From contig JAHDBN010000017.1 of NCBI GenBank assembly GCA_020630335.1, positions 1-50,942 on the forward strand: 50,942 bases of DNA, written 5' to 3'. The position numbers and the translations under genes are program-made. Positions 34,444-43,030 of this stretch are shown here, one piece after another. The notes beneath the pieces are model-generated. The model was not told where the DNA came from. It made no database searches and saw only the letters and a program-made list of their open reading frames with translations. Position 1 is the first letter of the stretch; every line of letters begins with the position of its first letter. This DNA is from Bacteriovoracaceae bacterium (GTDB taxonomy: Bacteria; Bdellovibrionota; Bacteriovoracia; Bacteriovoracales; Bacteriovoracaceae).

Positions 34444-36546
34444 CTGGACAAAAAAGCTCGGTCTCTTTTATTATTAACAAGCTTCATTATTGTTACAATT
34501 TTTTCGTTTAGCCAATTGAAGCATCTTAAAATTCTTGTCTCGATGACAGATTTAATAGATAGTAATCTTCCTAGTTCTCAAGACTATAGAGAACTAAAAG
34601 ATGAATTCTCATTAAAACATTCCCTCTTTCTTACTTTGGAACCTATAGATAAGAAATGGCAAAGAAATAATTTTCAAGAATTAAAACAATGGGTAAAGTA
34701 TGAAGCATTTTCTTTTGAAGGAATTGATAATATTATTTCTCCTTTTAATTTTTATGAACCCATATTAGAAAAAAATGAATATATTTTTTATCTTTATTCA
34801 TTAAAAGAAAATTCTTCTTTATCATTTTCTAAACAACTTAGAAATTTTTACAAAGCACCGTGGGGACCTCTATTTACAAATAAAAAAGGAAGGGACTTTT
34901 CATTAGAGATAAATCTCCAAGAACCCAAAGATGATAGCAAATTGGGTTCCTTTAACCCTCAAGCGATACAAAGAATATTGTCTTCAATTCATAAAAACTT
35001 TTCTGAGAATTATAAATATTATTTATCTGGAAGTGGTCTTTACACTTTTTATGCATTCAAAGGAGTTAAAAGTAATTTTGTTCTAAACTTTGTCTTCCTT
35101 TTTGTGATCTTAATTATTTTAAAATATTTTTTTGGAACCTTTCGTGCTGGAATCATATATGCATTGACAATATTCTGGGTTGGTTTGTGTGTATACGGAT
35201 TAATGGGATTTCTTAACCTTCCTATTGAAATATTATCATCTGCTTTATTCATAATGATTGCTGTTTCCTCACTTGAAGATTATTTTTTTTTATTACACCA
35301 AGAACTTAAGGGGTTAAGTTTTCAAGAAAGCATAAAGTCTATTCGTTATCCAAGTTTATTAACATCTCTCACAACTGTTATAGGTTTTGGAAGTTTATAC
35401 TTTTCAGGAATTGATATCATTGGAAGATTTGGGATAACAGCAGCTTTAGGAGCATTACTCGAATGGTTTGCTGTATTCATTTTACTTCCAACTTTTCTTA
35501 ATTTTTTTAATATCACGCAACTAACAAAACCACTAAAAGCAAAAGGTGCAAAAGCAAAAATATGGTCAGTTTTAATTAAAAGATTTATACCAAATCGACA
35601 TTTCGCTAAAATTATCTTCTTATGCTTTCCAATTTCAATTTTCTTGCTCTTTAATTTACAAGTAGCCGATTCTCCTCTTTCTTTATTTCCGGAAAATCAT
35701 GTCATGAATGTAGCTACGAATAAATTAAAAAATTCCAAAGGATGGCAAGGACAAGCTTCAGTGATTTTTACATCTTTGAAAAATGATCATTTTATCAAAG
35801 AAATTCATGACTTAGATAATGTCGTACAAATAGAAAGCTTCTTAACAACATCTCAACACCTTACAAGAAATATACCTAAGGATTATAAGAAAGCTATCGT
35901 TAATGACTTAGAAGTATCTGAATTTTCTAAAAGATATATTTCTAAGAATTTGAATATGAGACAAATTATTTATTTGAAAAGTATTAACTTTATAGATTTG
36001 AAAAAAATGAAATCTCAAATAAAGAACATATGTGGGGAAAATTGTAAACTTGTAGGCGAGATTATTTCATATATTGAATTTATGGAGAAAATTCCACTTG
36101 GATTTATGAAAAGCTTGGGAATCTCTGTTTTTTTAGTGGCTTTTATTATTTTTATTATAGCACTAATTCAAAAGTTTCCTTCTCCCTTAAATTTTACTCT
36201 TGCTAATATTTGGGGACCGTCAATTTTAATAATTATGATGTCTTTACTTGATATTCATGTAAATTTTCTTAGCTGTGTTTTTGTCACTATGATGATTGGA
36301 TTAACTGGTGATAATGCTATTCAAGTTTTACTCGCTCATAAAGAAGAAAGTGACGGTCTCAGGTATCATCAAAAATGTGCTCTCCAATTAGGCTGCTTAC
36401 TTGCATTACTCTCTTTGCTATTTAGATTTAGCTATTTTGCTCCCCCTAAAGACTTTAGCTTATTGCTGGCCATAGGTTTTTTACTTTCAACCTTTGGTGA
36501 CATTTTCATAGCTAAAGCTTTAATTAAAAAAGACCAAAAGGTTTAA
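34444..36546 (+). CDS. RND/MMPL-family lipid or small-molecule exporter, probable CTG start
   Basis: 700 residues with the start placed at CTG 34444. A TTG at 34516 opens a shorter frame, but the frame is open back to a TAA at 34372, and the extra 24 residues (MDKKARSLLLLTSFIIVTIF, then SFSQ) form a complete first transmembrane helix, as RND proteins need. AAGG lies seven bases before the CTG, while the TTG has no ribosome binding site. The rest shows a periplasmic loop with DLIDSNLPSSQDY, helices 2-6 (SALFIMIAVSSLEDYFFLL, then TSLTTVIGFGSLYFSG) and a second half ending FVTMMIGLTGDNAIQVLL. RND/MMPL proteins of this shape (HpnN-like) move lipids or hydrophobic molecules. It faces the lipid operon. 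Confidence 0.8.
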   Translation: MDKKARSLLLLTSFIIVTIFSFSQLKHLKILVSMTDLIDSNLPSSQDYRELKDEFSLKHSLFLTLEPIDKKWQRNNFQELKQWVKYEAFSFEGIDNIISPFNFYEPILEKNEYIFYLYSLKENSSLSFSKQLRNFYKAPWGPLFTNKKGRDFSLEINLQEPKDDSKLGSFNPQAIQRILSSIHKNFSENYKYYLSGSGLYTFYAFKGVKSNFVLNFVFLFVILIILKYFFGTFRAGIIYALTIFWVGLCVYGLMGFLNLPIEILSSALFIMIAVSSLEDYFFLLHQELKGLSFQESIKSIRYPSLLTSLTTVIGFGSLYFSGIDIIGRFGITAALGALLEWFAVFILLPTFLNFFNITQLTKPLKAKGAKAKIWSVLIKRFIPNRHFAKIIFLCFPISIFLLFNLQVADSPLSLFPENHVMNVATNKLKNSKGWQGQASVIFTSLKNDHFIKEIHDLDNVVQIESFLTTSQHLTRNIPKDYKKAIVNDLEVSEFSKRYISKNLNMRQIIYLKSINFIDLKKMKSQIKNICGENCKLVGEIISYIEFMEKIPLGFMKSLGISVFLVAFIIFIIALIQKFPSPLNFTLANIWGPSILIIMMSLLDIHVNFLSCVFVTMMIGLTGDNAIQVLLAHKEESDGLRYHQKCALQLGCLLALLSLLFRFSYFAPPKDFSLLLAIGFLLSTFGDIFIAKALIKKDQKV

Positions 36547-37174
36547 AGTTATTTGAATGAATTCTACTGTATACATATTTATAAACAATAATAGCTAGTA
36601 AGAACCCTGTAATAATATCAAAAAGGTGATGCTGGTGAACCAGAACAACCGACATGCTAATTAGAACAAGCCATACTCGTAAAGTTTGATGAAACACAAT
36701 GTTCTTGGTTTGTTCAATCATTGCCCAGATAGTAATCGAGGAATAAGTAACATGAAGACTAGGAAAAAGGTTGTGAGGATGATCTATTTCAAACATTTTT
36801 TGATAAAGTCCATGATATCCTTCTACATTTTCTCTAAGAAATCCCAACTGAGCAGGAAAGAAATAAAACACTATACCTGCAAGAACTGCAGCGACACTTA
36901 AGCTAATACAGTGTGCCTTGATAGCACTTAGATCTTTAATAACAAACATGGCCACTAGTAAAAGTAAATTTAAAGAAATATAAGGATAGATCATCCAAGG
37001 AACTAAAGGGATTTGAAGCTCCCATTCCGTAAACATTGAATATCTAGTTGTTGCTTGAGCAGCCAAACTATTGCAAAGACCATAAATAACTACAAACACA
37101 ACAGTTGCTAGACTTACATAAAATAATAAATATAATAATCTTTTTTTGTCAGGTAATGAGAAAACTTTATCCAT
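36524..37174 (-). CDS. PAP2-superfamily membrane phosphatase/phosphotransferase, Aur1/Ipt1-like
   Basis: 216 residues with about five transmembrane segments. NLFPSLHVTYSS (135-146, with PSLH) and HQHHLFDIITG (180-190, His182/183 and Asp186) are the two core motifs of the PAP2 phosphatase superfamily in the version found in the inositol-phosphotransferase/Aur1-Ipt1 branch. Members hydrolyse phosphatidic acid or isoprenyl phosphates, or transfer lipid headgroups, on the outer face of the inner membrane. This gives a plausible headgroup or dephosphorylation step in the surrounding lipid region. Its 3' end overlaps the RND-like gene by 23 bp on the opposite strand. Confidence 0.83.
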   Translation of the reverse strand: MDKVFSLPDKKRLLYLLFYVSLATVVFVVIYGLCNSLAAQATTRYSMFTEWELQIPLVPWMIYPYISLNLLLLVAMFVIKDLSAIKAHCISLSVAAVLAGIVFYFFPAQLGFLRENVEGYHGLYQKMFEIDHPHNLFPSLHVTYSSITIWAMIEQTKNIVFHQTLRVWLVLISMSVVLVHQHHLFDIITGFLLAIIVYKYVYSRIHSNNFKPFGLF

Positions 37175-37268
37175 TTTGACTCCTTTTATTTGAATATATC
37201 ATTCTTTTTTAACACTAAGCAATAATGATTAGTTGATCACTAATTTTTTTAATCTTGAAGATAAAATA

Positions 37269-38234
37269 ATGTTATTATTTCTAAGTATGATGATGAAAAG
37301 AAAACTTAATAGTCAAAAGAGATCTGATGTTCCTCGCGAGTACTTAAAGAGTGCAGATATCAACTTCTTGCTTCGAAAATCTTTTATTGATTGGGGAATA
37401 GTCGCAGCTTGTTGGCTAGGAATGTTCCTATCTTCAGTATATTTATGGCCAATATTTCTTATCATTATTGGAGGGAGAATTCACGCTTTTGGTGTAATTA
37501 TCCATGATCTTACTCATTTAAATTTTTCTCCTAAAACATTTAAAATCAGATTGATAGAAGTTTTAATGGGCTATCCTATAGGTACTACAGTAAATGCTAT
37601 GGCTTATCATCATTTAAGACATCATAGAAATACTTTACTAGAAACTGATCCTTATTTTAATTATAATAAGAAATGTAAATCAATTGATCGAATATTGCTC
37701 ACATTAAAAAAAGGGCCTCTTCTGCCTTACTTTTGGATTATTAGATCTTTAGTTGGTTTCGTGGGAGTATTTCTTCCTCAGATTCGAACAGCTTATGCAA
37801 AAATTTTCTTGCAAGATATAAGTGGAAAAGATTTATCTAGAAGTAAAGAAGTTATAACCTGCTGCAAAGAGGATGTGCCTCAAGCTATTTTTCATATCCT
37901 TTTACTAGTTTTAGCTTTAAATTTTCCTTTTATTTTCTATGGATACTATCTTCCCCTGTTTATTGGTGGAACATTTTGCATTTATCGATTATTAATAGAG
38001 CATGAATACGACATTGTTGAAGATAAAAGTGTTTATACTATGATTGAGTGTACTTTCGATCATCATACTCACTGGTTTTCAAGAATGTTCTTAGGTCCTC
38101 ATAATATTGGCTATCATTGCATGCATCACATTCATCCTAAAGTAGGCCTTCAACACTTACCTCGACTGAGAGATTGGTATCTAAAAAATAGTCCTCAATA
38201 TGAAGAAAAGTATCAAAACCTTTTACAAAGTTAA
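37269..38234 (+). CDS. fatty-acid desaturase-like enzyme (second of three)
   Basis: 321 residues from the ATG at 37269 (weak GAAG eight bases upstream); a TTG at 37233 is the longest choice but has no ribosome binding site. Its His boxes are HDLTH (79-83), HHLRHH (114-119) and the C-terminal HCMHHIHP. Three long hydrophobic segments fit a membrane di-iron enzyme. The GRIHAFGVIIHDLTHLNFSP region resembles the DesB/hydroxylase side of the family. Substrate and regiochemistry cannot be predicted. It stands between the divergent PAP2 gene and the convergent three-gene operon, so it is transcribed alone. Confidence 0.84.
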   Translation: MLLFLSMMMKRKLNSQKRSDVPREYLKSADINFLLRKSFIDWGIVAACWLGMFLSSVYLWPIFLIIIGGRIHAFGVIIHDLTHLNFSPKTFKIRLIEVLMGYPIGTTVNAMAYHHLRHHRNTLLETDPYFNYNKKCKSIDRILLTLKKGPLLPYFWIIRSLVGFVGVFLPQIRTAYAKIFLQDISGKDLSRSKEVITCCKEDVPQAIFHILLLVLALNFPFIFYGYYLPLFIGGTFCIYRLLIEHEYDIVEDKSVYTMIECTFDHHTHWFSRMFLGPHNIGYHCMHHIHPKVGLQHLPRLRDWYLKNSPQYEEKYQNLLQS

Positions 38235-38822
38235 TTCTCTTATTCCCCACGCATTTAGAAAATGTAATCCGTAACACAAAATAACAGCGAACCAAGTAAT
38301 CTTATTCACAGTTTTCCATTCACTCGAATTAGAAGCAAAGTAAACCTTATGCTTCTCTTTACCTCGTATTTTATAAAACAAAATAGCAAATAAAGATTCA
38401 AAACAAACAGATATAATAATCCCAAAAATATAAAAGATTCCAATTAATGTAATTCTTGATATTTCTTGTGGCCAAAAAAATAAAAATAAAAAAACTACAC
38501 CTAGCAAATGAAAGAGATCATGTGATATTCCGTAAAAAGGCGACCAATTATACCATTTATAAATCATAAAAAGTTCTAAAACACCACGAATGTAAAAACT
38601 TATCAAGTGAAAAATAAGAACATATTGAAGACCAATAGCAATATCATAAGACAGAAGAATTAACGGAAATAAAAACCAACTTCCGATAGTATAAGATAGC
38701 CACAGACTTTTTGGTAAAGAAATTTCCCCACCTACAAATTCTCCCTTATTCTGCTTTTTTCTAAAAATCAAAGCAAGTAATATCAAAAGCATTGGGAAAA
38801 TAGAAAAAATATACAATTTCAT
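38223..38822 (-). CDS. small polytopic membrane protein of unknown function
   Basis: 199 residues with about five to six hydrophobic segments (3-21, 45-62, 64-80, 103-122, 124-148, 175-190). The segment SPFYGISHDLFHLLGVVFLF has two His and an Asp (HDLFH) inside the membrane zone, which could be a metal site similar to a single histidine box. I do not recognise a family. It overlaps by four bases (ATGA) the stop of the fusion gene upstream, so it is translated from the same transcript as the GNAT/DUF4105 protein and the UnbU/UnbV-like fusion. A membrane role with those proteins is inferred. Confidence 0.6.
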   Translation of the reverse strand: MKLYIFSIFPMLLILLALIFRKKQNKGEFVGGEISLPKSLWLSYTIGSWFLFPLILLSYDIAIGLQYVLIFHLISFYIRGVLELFMIYKWYNWSPFYGISHDLFHLLGVVFLFLFFWPQEISRITLIGIFYIFGIIISVCFESLFAILFYKIRGKEKHKVYFASNSSEWKTVNKITWFAVILCYGLHFLNAWGIRELTL

Positions 38823-39517
38823 AAGTTCTCCAATTCTTTTTTATAATTATGAAAATTTATCTCCGGTTGGGATAAAGTAATAATTTTTTTTTCTTTTAAA
38901 TAAGTTATTACTTCTATTGGGAAAAGCTGTTTACTTTCATCAATCTCTGAAAAACCAAAGTTTAATAATCTTAATAATAAAACAGTACATCCATTTCTTC
39001 TAAATCCATAAAAACCAGCTTGCTCTAAATTAACGATCCAATTTCGCAACCCTTTTATGATTCTTGCCTTCTTTTCATCTCCAATATTTATACTGTGTCT
39101 ATAGATAGATCTATTCTCTTTCACTGTGTACTCATCTACAAACCCTTCAAATGTTTTTATCACACTAAGAACTGGATACTTATTACCATAATATGCTTTA
39201 AGTGTATCAACATTCACATCATAGAAATCACCAATAAAACTGACAGCAAGATCATTTTTTCCTTCTTTAGCACTTCCAACAAATCTTAAAAACACATGCC
39301 CAAACCATGAATAATACTTTTTTCCTGTCTGAACATAAGCCACTTCCAAGGATTCAAAGCTAAACTTTTCATCTAGTATTTTTTCTTGCATTTTTTTATT
39401 CTTTGCAATCATTAAAGAGTGAAGATTTTTTTTCTCTTGCTCAAAAATTTTATCTCCTGATTGAGTACAAGAGCATAGAACGATTAAAAGTAAAAATATA
39501 TGAAAGTTTTTAAACAT
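38819..39517 (-). other. alternative internal start: separate DUF4105 lipoprotein
   Basis: If translation begins at the ATG ending at 39517, the product is a 232-residue lipoprotein with Cys17 as lipidation site. No ribosome binding site is visible. An 18-base perfect palindrome (39513-39530, AACATTTTATAAAATGTT) spans the junction and includes this ATG. A signal peptide in the middle of a cytosolic fusion would be unusable unless this start is used or the fused protein is processed. Confidence 0.45.
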
Positions 39518-40231
39518 TTTATAAAATGTTCGCGATAAATACTTGGTAATTAAACCTAGATCGACTCGCCCGATGCAACATAACTCATCTCCACGTTCCC
39601 ATTCAGGATTTCTCTCACTAAAAAACTTAATTTCAGGAACTTTTAGTTCTTTGACTCCAATAGGTGCCACTGCACCTTTTAAGTAATCTTTCTTTTTTTT
39701 ATGAATTAAAAGACCTTTCTCTTCATCATATTCATCACCAAAGAGCTCTGCACTAAAATCATTAATAATAGTTTTAAATCTAGTTGGGGTTTTCTCATTA
39801 AAACGTGGATAATAAGTTTTAAAATTTTTACTTAAAAGCAAATATGTTTTAAATCCCTTTGAGATAAGAAACCAATAAAATTCTTTATTAAGATTTTTCA
39901 TTTTAGTTTTCATTAGATTTTTAAAAAACTCCATCGTAAGAGCTGTTTGTCCCCAATAGCCATCATCAATAATAGTATCGCCACTAAAAAGTCCTATGAC
40001 AGTTTTCCCTAAGATTTTTTTCTCTATAATTTTAATAGTCGAAAAACCTTTTATTTTTTTACTTACATGATCTCTTAAAAGAATAATTTTATCCTTGTCT
40101 ATTAGATCTGACTTAAATTGACTCTCTTCAATATTTTCATAATACACTTGAAAAAGTTCAAATAATGTATTGATATCACTTTTTTTTAGATCTTTGATTT
40201 CAATAGTAGATGCTTTAAGCTTACTCTTCAT
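38819..40231 (-). CDS. in-frame fusion: GNAT-like protein plus DUF4105 (Lnb-like) lipoprotein
   Basis: 470 residues. Residues 1-238 look like a complete GNAT-type N-acyltransferase-like protein (IKGFSTIKIIEKKI, then GLFSGDTIIDDGYWGQTALTM, then KEFYWFLISKGFKTYLLLS and ERNPEWERGDELCCIGR at its end). At Met239 a perfect lipoprotein signal appears (MFKNFHIFLLLIVLCSC, lipobox L-C-S-C). Residues about 285-440 then match the DUF4105/Lnb N-terminal periplasmic domain: YYSWFGHVFLRFVGSA, FIGDFYDVNVDTLKAYYGN and FYGFRRNGCTVLLLRLLNF, with the His and Cys expected for the acyl-transfer chemistry known for Lnb. The two halves share one frame with no stop between them. A separate start at 39517 (Met239) is possible. 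Upstream gene stops one base before this start. Confidence 0.75.
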   Translation of the reverse strand: MKSKLKASTIEIKDLKKSDINTLFELFQVYYENIEESQFKSDLIDKDKIILLRDHVSKKIKGFSTIKIIEKKILGKTVIGLFSGDTIIDDGYWGQTALTMEFFKNLMKTKMKNLNKEFYWFLISKGFKTYLLLSKNFKTYYPRFNEKTPTRFKTIINDFSAELFGDEYDEEKGLLIHKKKKDYLKGAVAPIGVKELKVPEIKFFSERNPEWERGDELCCIGRVDLGLITKYLSRTFYKMFKNFHIFLLLIVLCSCTQSGDKIFEQEKKNLHSLMIAKNKKMQEKILDEKFSFESLEVAYVQTGKKYYSWFGHVFLRFVGSAKEGKNDLAVSFIGDFYDVNVDTLKAYYGNKYPVLSVIKTFEGFVDEYTVKENRSIYRHSINIGDEKKARIIKGLRNWIVNLEQAGFYGFRRNGCTVLLLRLLNFGFSEIDESKQLFPIEVITYLKEKKIITLSQPEINFHNYKKELENL

Positions 40232-40232
40232 T

Positions 40233-43007
40233 TTATTGATATATCACCTTGTGATATTTATTTATTTCCTTGAAAGTATATTCTTTGGAATTTTTCCCAC
40301 ACCAATTAACTTTAACAGTTACCGGACCTGTATATTCTCCCAGTCCAAACACTAATCTTTTTTCACTTTGTGCATTAAAACCGTTAACTATTACTTGTTC
40401 TTTAGTTTGAGTTATTTCATTAGCTGTAAGACTTATAATGCTACCTTGTGCATCTCTATTACATTCAGACTTTAAAGATTCTAAATCAAGGCCTATAAAG
40501 TTATTTTTAGAATTTAAATTATTTTTATAAAAACTTGGCCCTGAGAACATATGAGTAACAACAAAATCAACCTTACCATCATTATTTAAATCAGTAGCAG
40601 CTATTCCTCTAGAGTTTGTTTTTTTATCTACACCCACAAAATCTGCAACATCTGTAAATTGTATGGTTTTTCCAATTTTTTCTTTATCAAGATTATTTAA
40701 ATAGACACGATTTTTTTCTTTCCCATAAATACAAAAACCTCTAATATCTCCCCATTTATTAATAAATCGATGATAACTTGGAGCACTTCTAGCAATTTTC
40801 TCGTTTACATACCAATAATCAGGACAATCATTCCATTTTTTATCAATTGTATCATCAACCATTCCGTTGGCCTGAATTAAATCAGTCCAGCCATTTAAAT
40901 CAAGATCAGCCGCTGCCGCTCCCCATCCAAATCGATTCTCATTCAATGCCCTTGTCTTGGTTGCCATTTCCTTTGGCTCTAATTCATTTTTCTTATTGCG
41001 ATACCACATCCATAAAAGACTACCTTCTGCCTGGTATTCATGATGAACATTAGAAATATAAACATCTTGAGTACCGTTATTATCAAAATCAGAGATCGTT
41101 GTATTCATTCCTTTATAAGTATCCTTACCTATATCTCCAAACATTTCTCCTTTTATATTTTCAAAAAATTTTCCATTTTTATTCAAATAATAATCATCTG
41201 CTCCAAAGTCATTCGCTACGTATAAATCAGTCCATCCATCTTGATTAAAGTCGGCAGTAGCAACAGCTAACGACCATCTCGTCTCTTTTAGATTTAACTT
41301 TTGACTGTCTAGTTTTTTAAAAGTTCCATCTTTTTGCTGCAAGTATAAATGGTTAGTTCCCCCATTATTAGCCATATGCCAACTTGCATGCATAAAGTTA
41401 AACATCCTCTCATCACCTTTATATTCTTCTTCGGGTAATTTAAATAAGTTTAACCTTTGAGGGTTTTCTTTAGAATAGTCAGGCAAGAATTCAGGCCAAA
41501 CATTTGCCATAAAAAGATCTAATAAACCATCATTATTAAAATCAAAGAAATTTGCACCAATTGAGTTCGTATAATTGTTTAAGCCAATTTTTTGCGTTAC
41601 ATCCAAGAAGCTTAAAACTCCATTCTCTATCAGAAGGTTTTTTAGCATTACAGGAGTTCCAAAAGCATAAGTTATAAACAAGTCTTGATCGCCATCATTA
41701 TCATAATCTACAAATATTCCACTACTTCCTAATCCATTCTCTTCAATTTCTCTTGATTTAGAATCAGATGGAAGTGCTATTTTTTCAAAATTAAAATCTC
41801 CCTTATTAAGATAAAGTGCATTCCTATATCCATCTGCTTTCAATGGAAAAGAAAAAAACAAATCTTGAAATCCATCATTATTTACATCAGCAGAAGATAC
41901 TGAGTCACCTACGGAGATAAGCCATTTAGCAAGGTGTTGAATTCGTGGATCAACTCTCTTCAAAACATCACCCATTTCAACTTTTATACCAAGTTTTTCA
42001 ATAGGAAGCTCTTCAAAAGAAAGGTCAAGATTATACAAAGATGTAGTTGGAGCTATTTCTTTTTTATAAATATAAAAACCTGCTCCTAAAAGAGACGTTA
42101 AGAAAAATAACCTTAAATAATATCCCGACCTAATGAATCTTTCTAGAAAGTAATTAAAAAAGGATTTCTCTTTTATCATTGCTTTTACATGGCCATATAA
42201 AAGTCGTGATGTCTGAACGGTTGCACCTGCAAAAAAGAAGGTAAAGTAGCTCTGTCGTAAATGAAATAAGAGATCTATTGTTGCAATAGCAAAACCCACG
42301 AAAATCTGCATTTTATGATTTTTAGGAGATGTTGCTGGATCAGTAATCATAAAAAAAGTAAAAAGAAAGAAAGGTGCAGATGTTAAAGTTCCAAGAAACA
42401 AGGTTTCAAATGGCAAGTGATGCTTCATGATCATTGCACGTAAAAATGTTTGCAAAGTGAAAAAGAAAAGAAAGCTCAATACAAGCCAATGCCTATCTAT
42501 TCTAGGTAATAAAAAGAAGATTCCAAGCATCGCAATAAAAATACTAAATGATTCTATACCATTCCATTGATAAGCAGGAGCAACTGATATTAAACCTCCC
42601 CCCACCAATAGTGATAAAGTTACAGCTATTTGCGCTGGATTAAAAACATGCTTGCCGTCTAGCGTGAATATATATTTTGAACCTATTGCAAAAAAAACAG
42701 GTAATAAAAGAATCCAATAATTATGAGAATAATTTAAAAGTATGGAGAGCGAGCAACTAGTAATTAACGCGCTTAAAGGAAAAATCCACTGTTTCTTAAA
42801 AATCTTAGACAAAGACACTTCTAGAAAGCACGTTAGAAAAGTTGTCACCAGAGCTTGGCCTGGAGTTCGATTAAACCCTAAAACACTCATGCCCATAAAC
42901 AAATAGAACACTAGAATAGTGAGAACTACATACCTAGGATCAATTTGATTAAATCTAACAACTAAGTTTTTAAAATTAACATCAGGACTTTTAGTTTGTA
43001 TCCTCAT
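40233..43007 (-). CDS. fusion of RnfD/NqrB-like (UnbU-like) membrane domain with FG-GAP/ASPIC-UnbV propeller
   Basis: 924 residues. Residues 1-330 have about nine transmembrane helices with RnfD/NqrB hallmarks: FTLDGKHVFNPAQIAVTLS (about 114-132), FFMITDPATSPKNHKMQIF (about 217-235) and FFFAGATVQTSRLLYG (about 255-270). Residues about 365-830 hold seven or so FG-GAP-type calcium loops (DVNNDGFQDLFFS, DYDNDGDQDLFITY, DFNNDGLLDLFMA, DFNQDGWTDLYVAND, DFDNNGTQDVYIS, DLDLNGWTDLIQ, DLNNDGKVDFVV), as in a beta-propeller. The C-terminal 95 residues are an ASPIC/UnbV domain (NFIGLDLESL ... GLGEYTGPVTVKVNWCG). UnbU and UnbV are separate accessory genes in enediyne clusters. First gene of an operon of three. 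Confidence 0.85.
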   Translation of the reverse strand: MRIQTKSPDVNFKNLVVRFNQIDPRYVVLTILVFYLFMGMSVLGFNRTPGQALVTTFLTCFLEVSLSKIFKKQWIFPLSALITSCSLSILLNYSHNYWILLLPVFFAIGSKYIFTLDGKHVFNPAQIAVTLSLLVGGGLISVAPAYQWNGIESFSIFIAMLGIFFLLPRIDRHWLVLSFLFFFTLQTFLRAMIMKHHLPFETLFLGTLTSAPFFLFTFFMITDPATSPKNHKMQIFVGFAIATIDLLFHLRQSYFTFFFAGATVQTSRLLYGHVKAMIKEKSFFNYFLERFIRSGYYLRLFFLTSLLGAGFYIYKKEIAPTTSLYNLDLSFEELPIEKLGIKVEMGDVLKRVDPRIQHLAKWLISVGDSVSSADVNNDGFQDLFFSFPLKADGYRNALYLNKGDFNFEKIALPSDSKSREIEENGLGSSGIFVDYDNDGDQDLFITYAFGTPVMLKNLLIENGVLSFLDVTQKIGLNNYTNSIGANFFDFNNDGLLDLFMANVWPEFLPDYSKENPQRLNLFKLPEEEYKGDERMFNFMHASWHMANNGGTNHLYLQQKDGTFKKLDSQKLNLKETRWSLAVATADFNQDGWTDLYVANDFGADDYYLNKNGKFFENIKGEMFGDIGKDTYKGMNTTISDFDNNGTQDVYISNVHHEYQAEGSLLWMWYRNKKNELEPKEMATKTRALNENRFGWGAAAADLDLNGWTDLIQANGMVDDTIDKKWNDCPDYWYVNEKIARSAPSYHRFINKWGDIRGFCIYGKEKNRVYLNNLDKEKIGKTIQFTDVADFVGVDKKTNSRGIAATDLNNDGKVDFVVTHMFSGPSFYKNNLNSKNNFIGLDLESLKSECNRDAQGSIISLTANEITQTKEQVIVNGFNAQSEKRLVFGLGEYTGPVTVKVNWCGKNSKEYTFKEINKYHKVIYQ

Positions 43008-43030
43008 ATTTTTTACTCTACCCTACTCAA

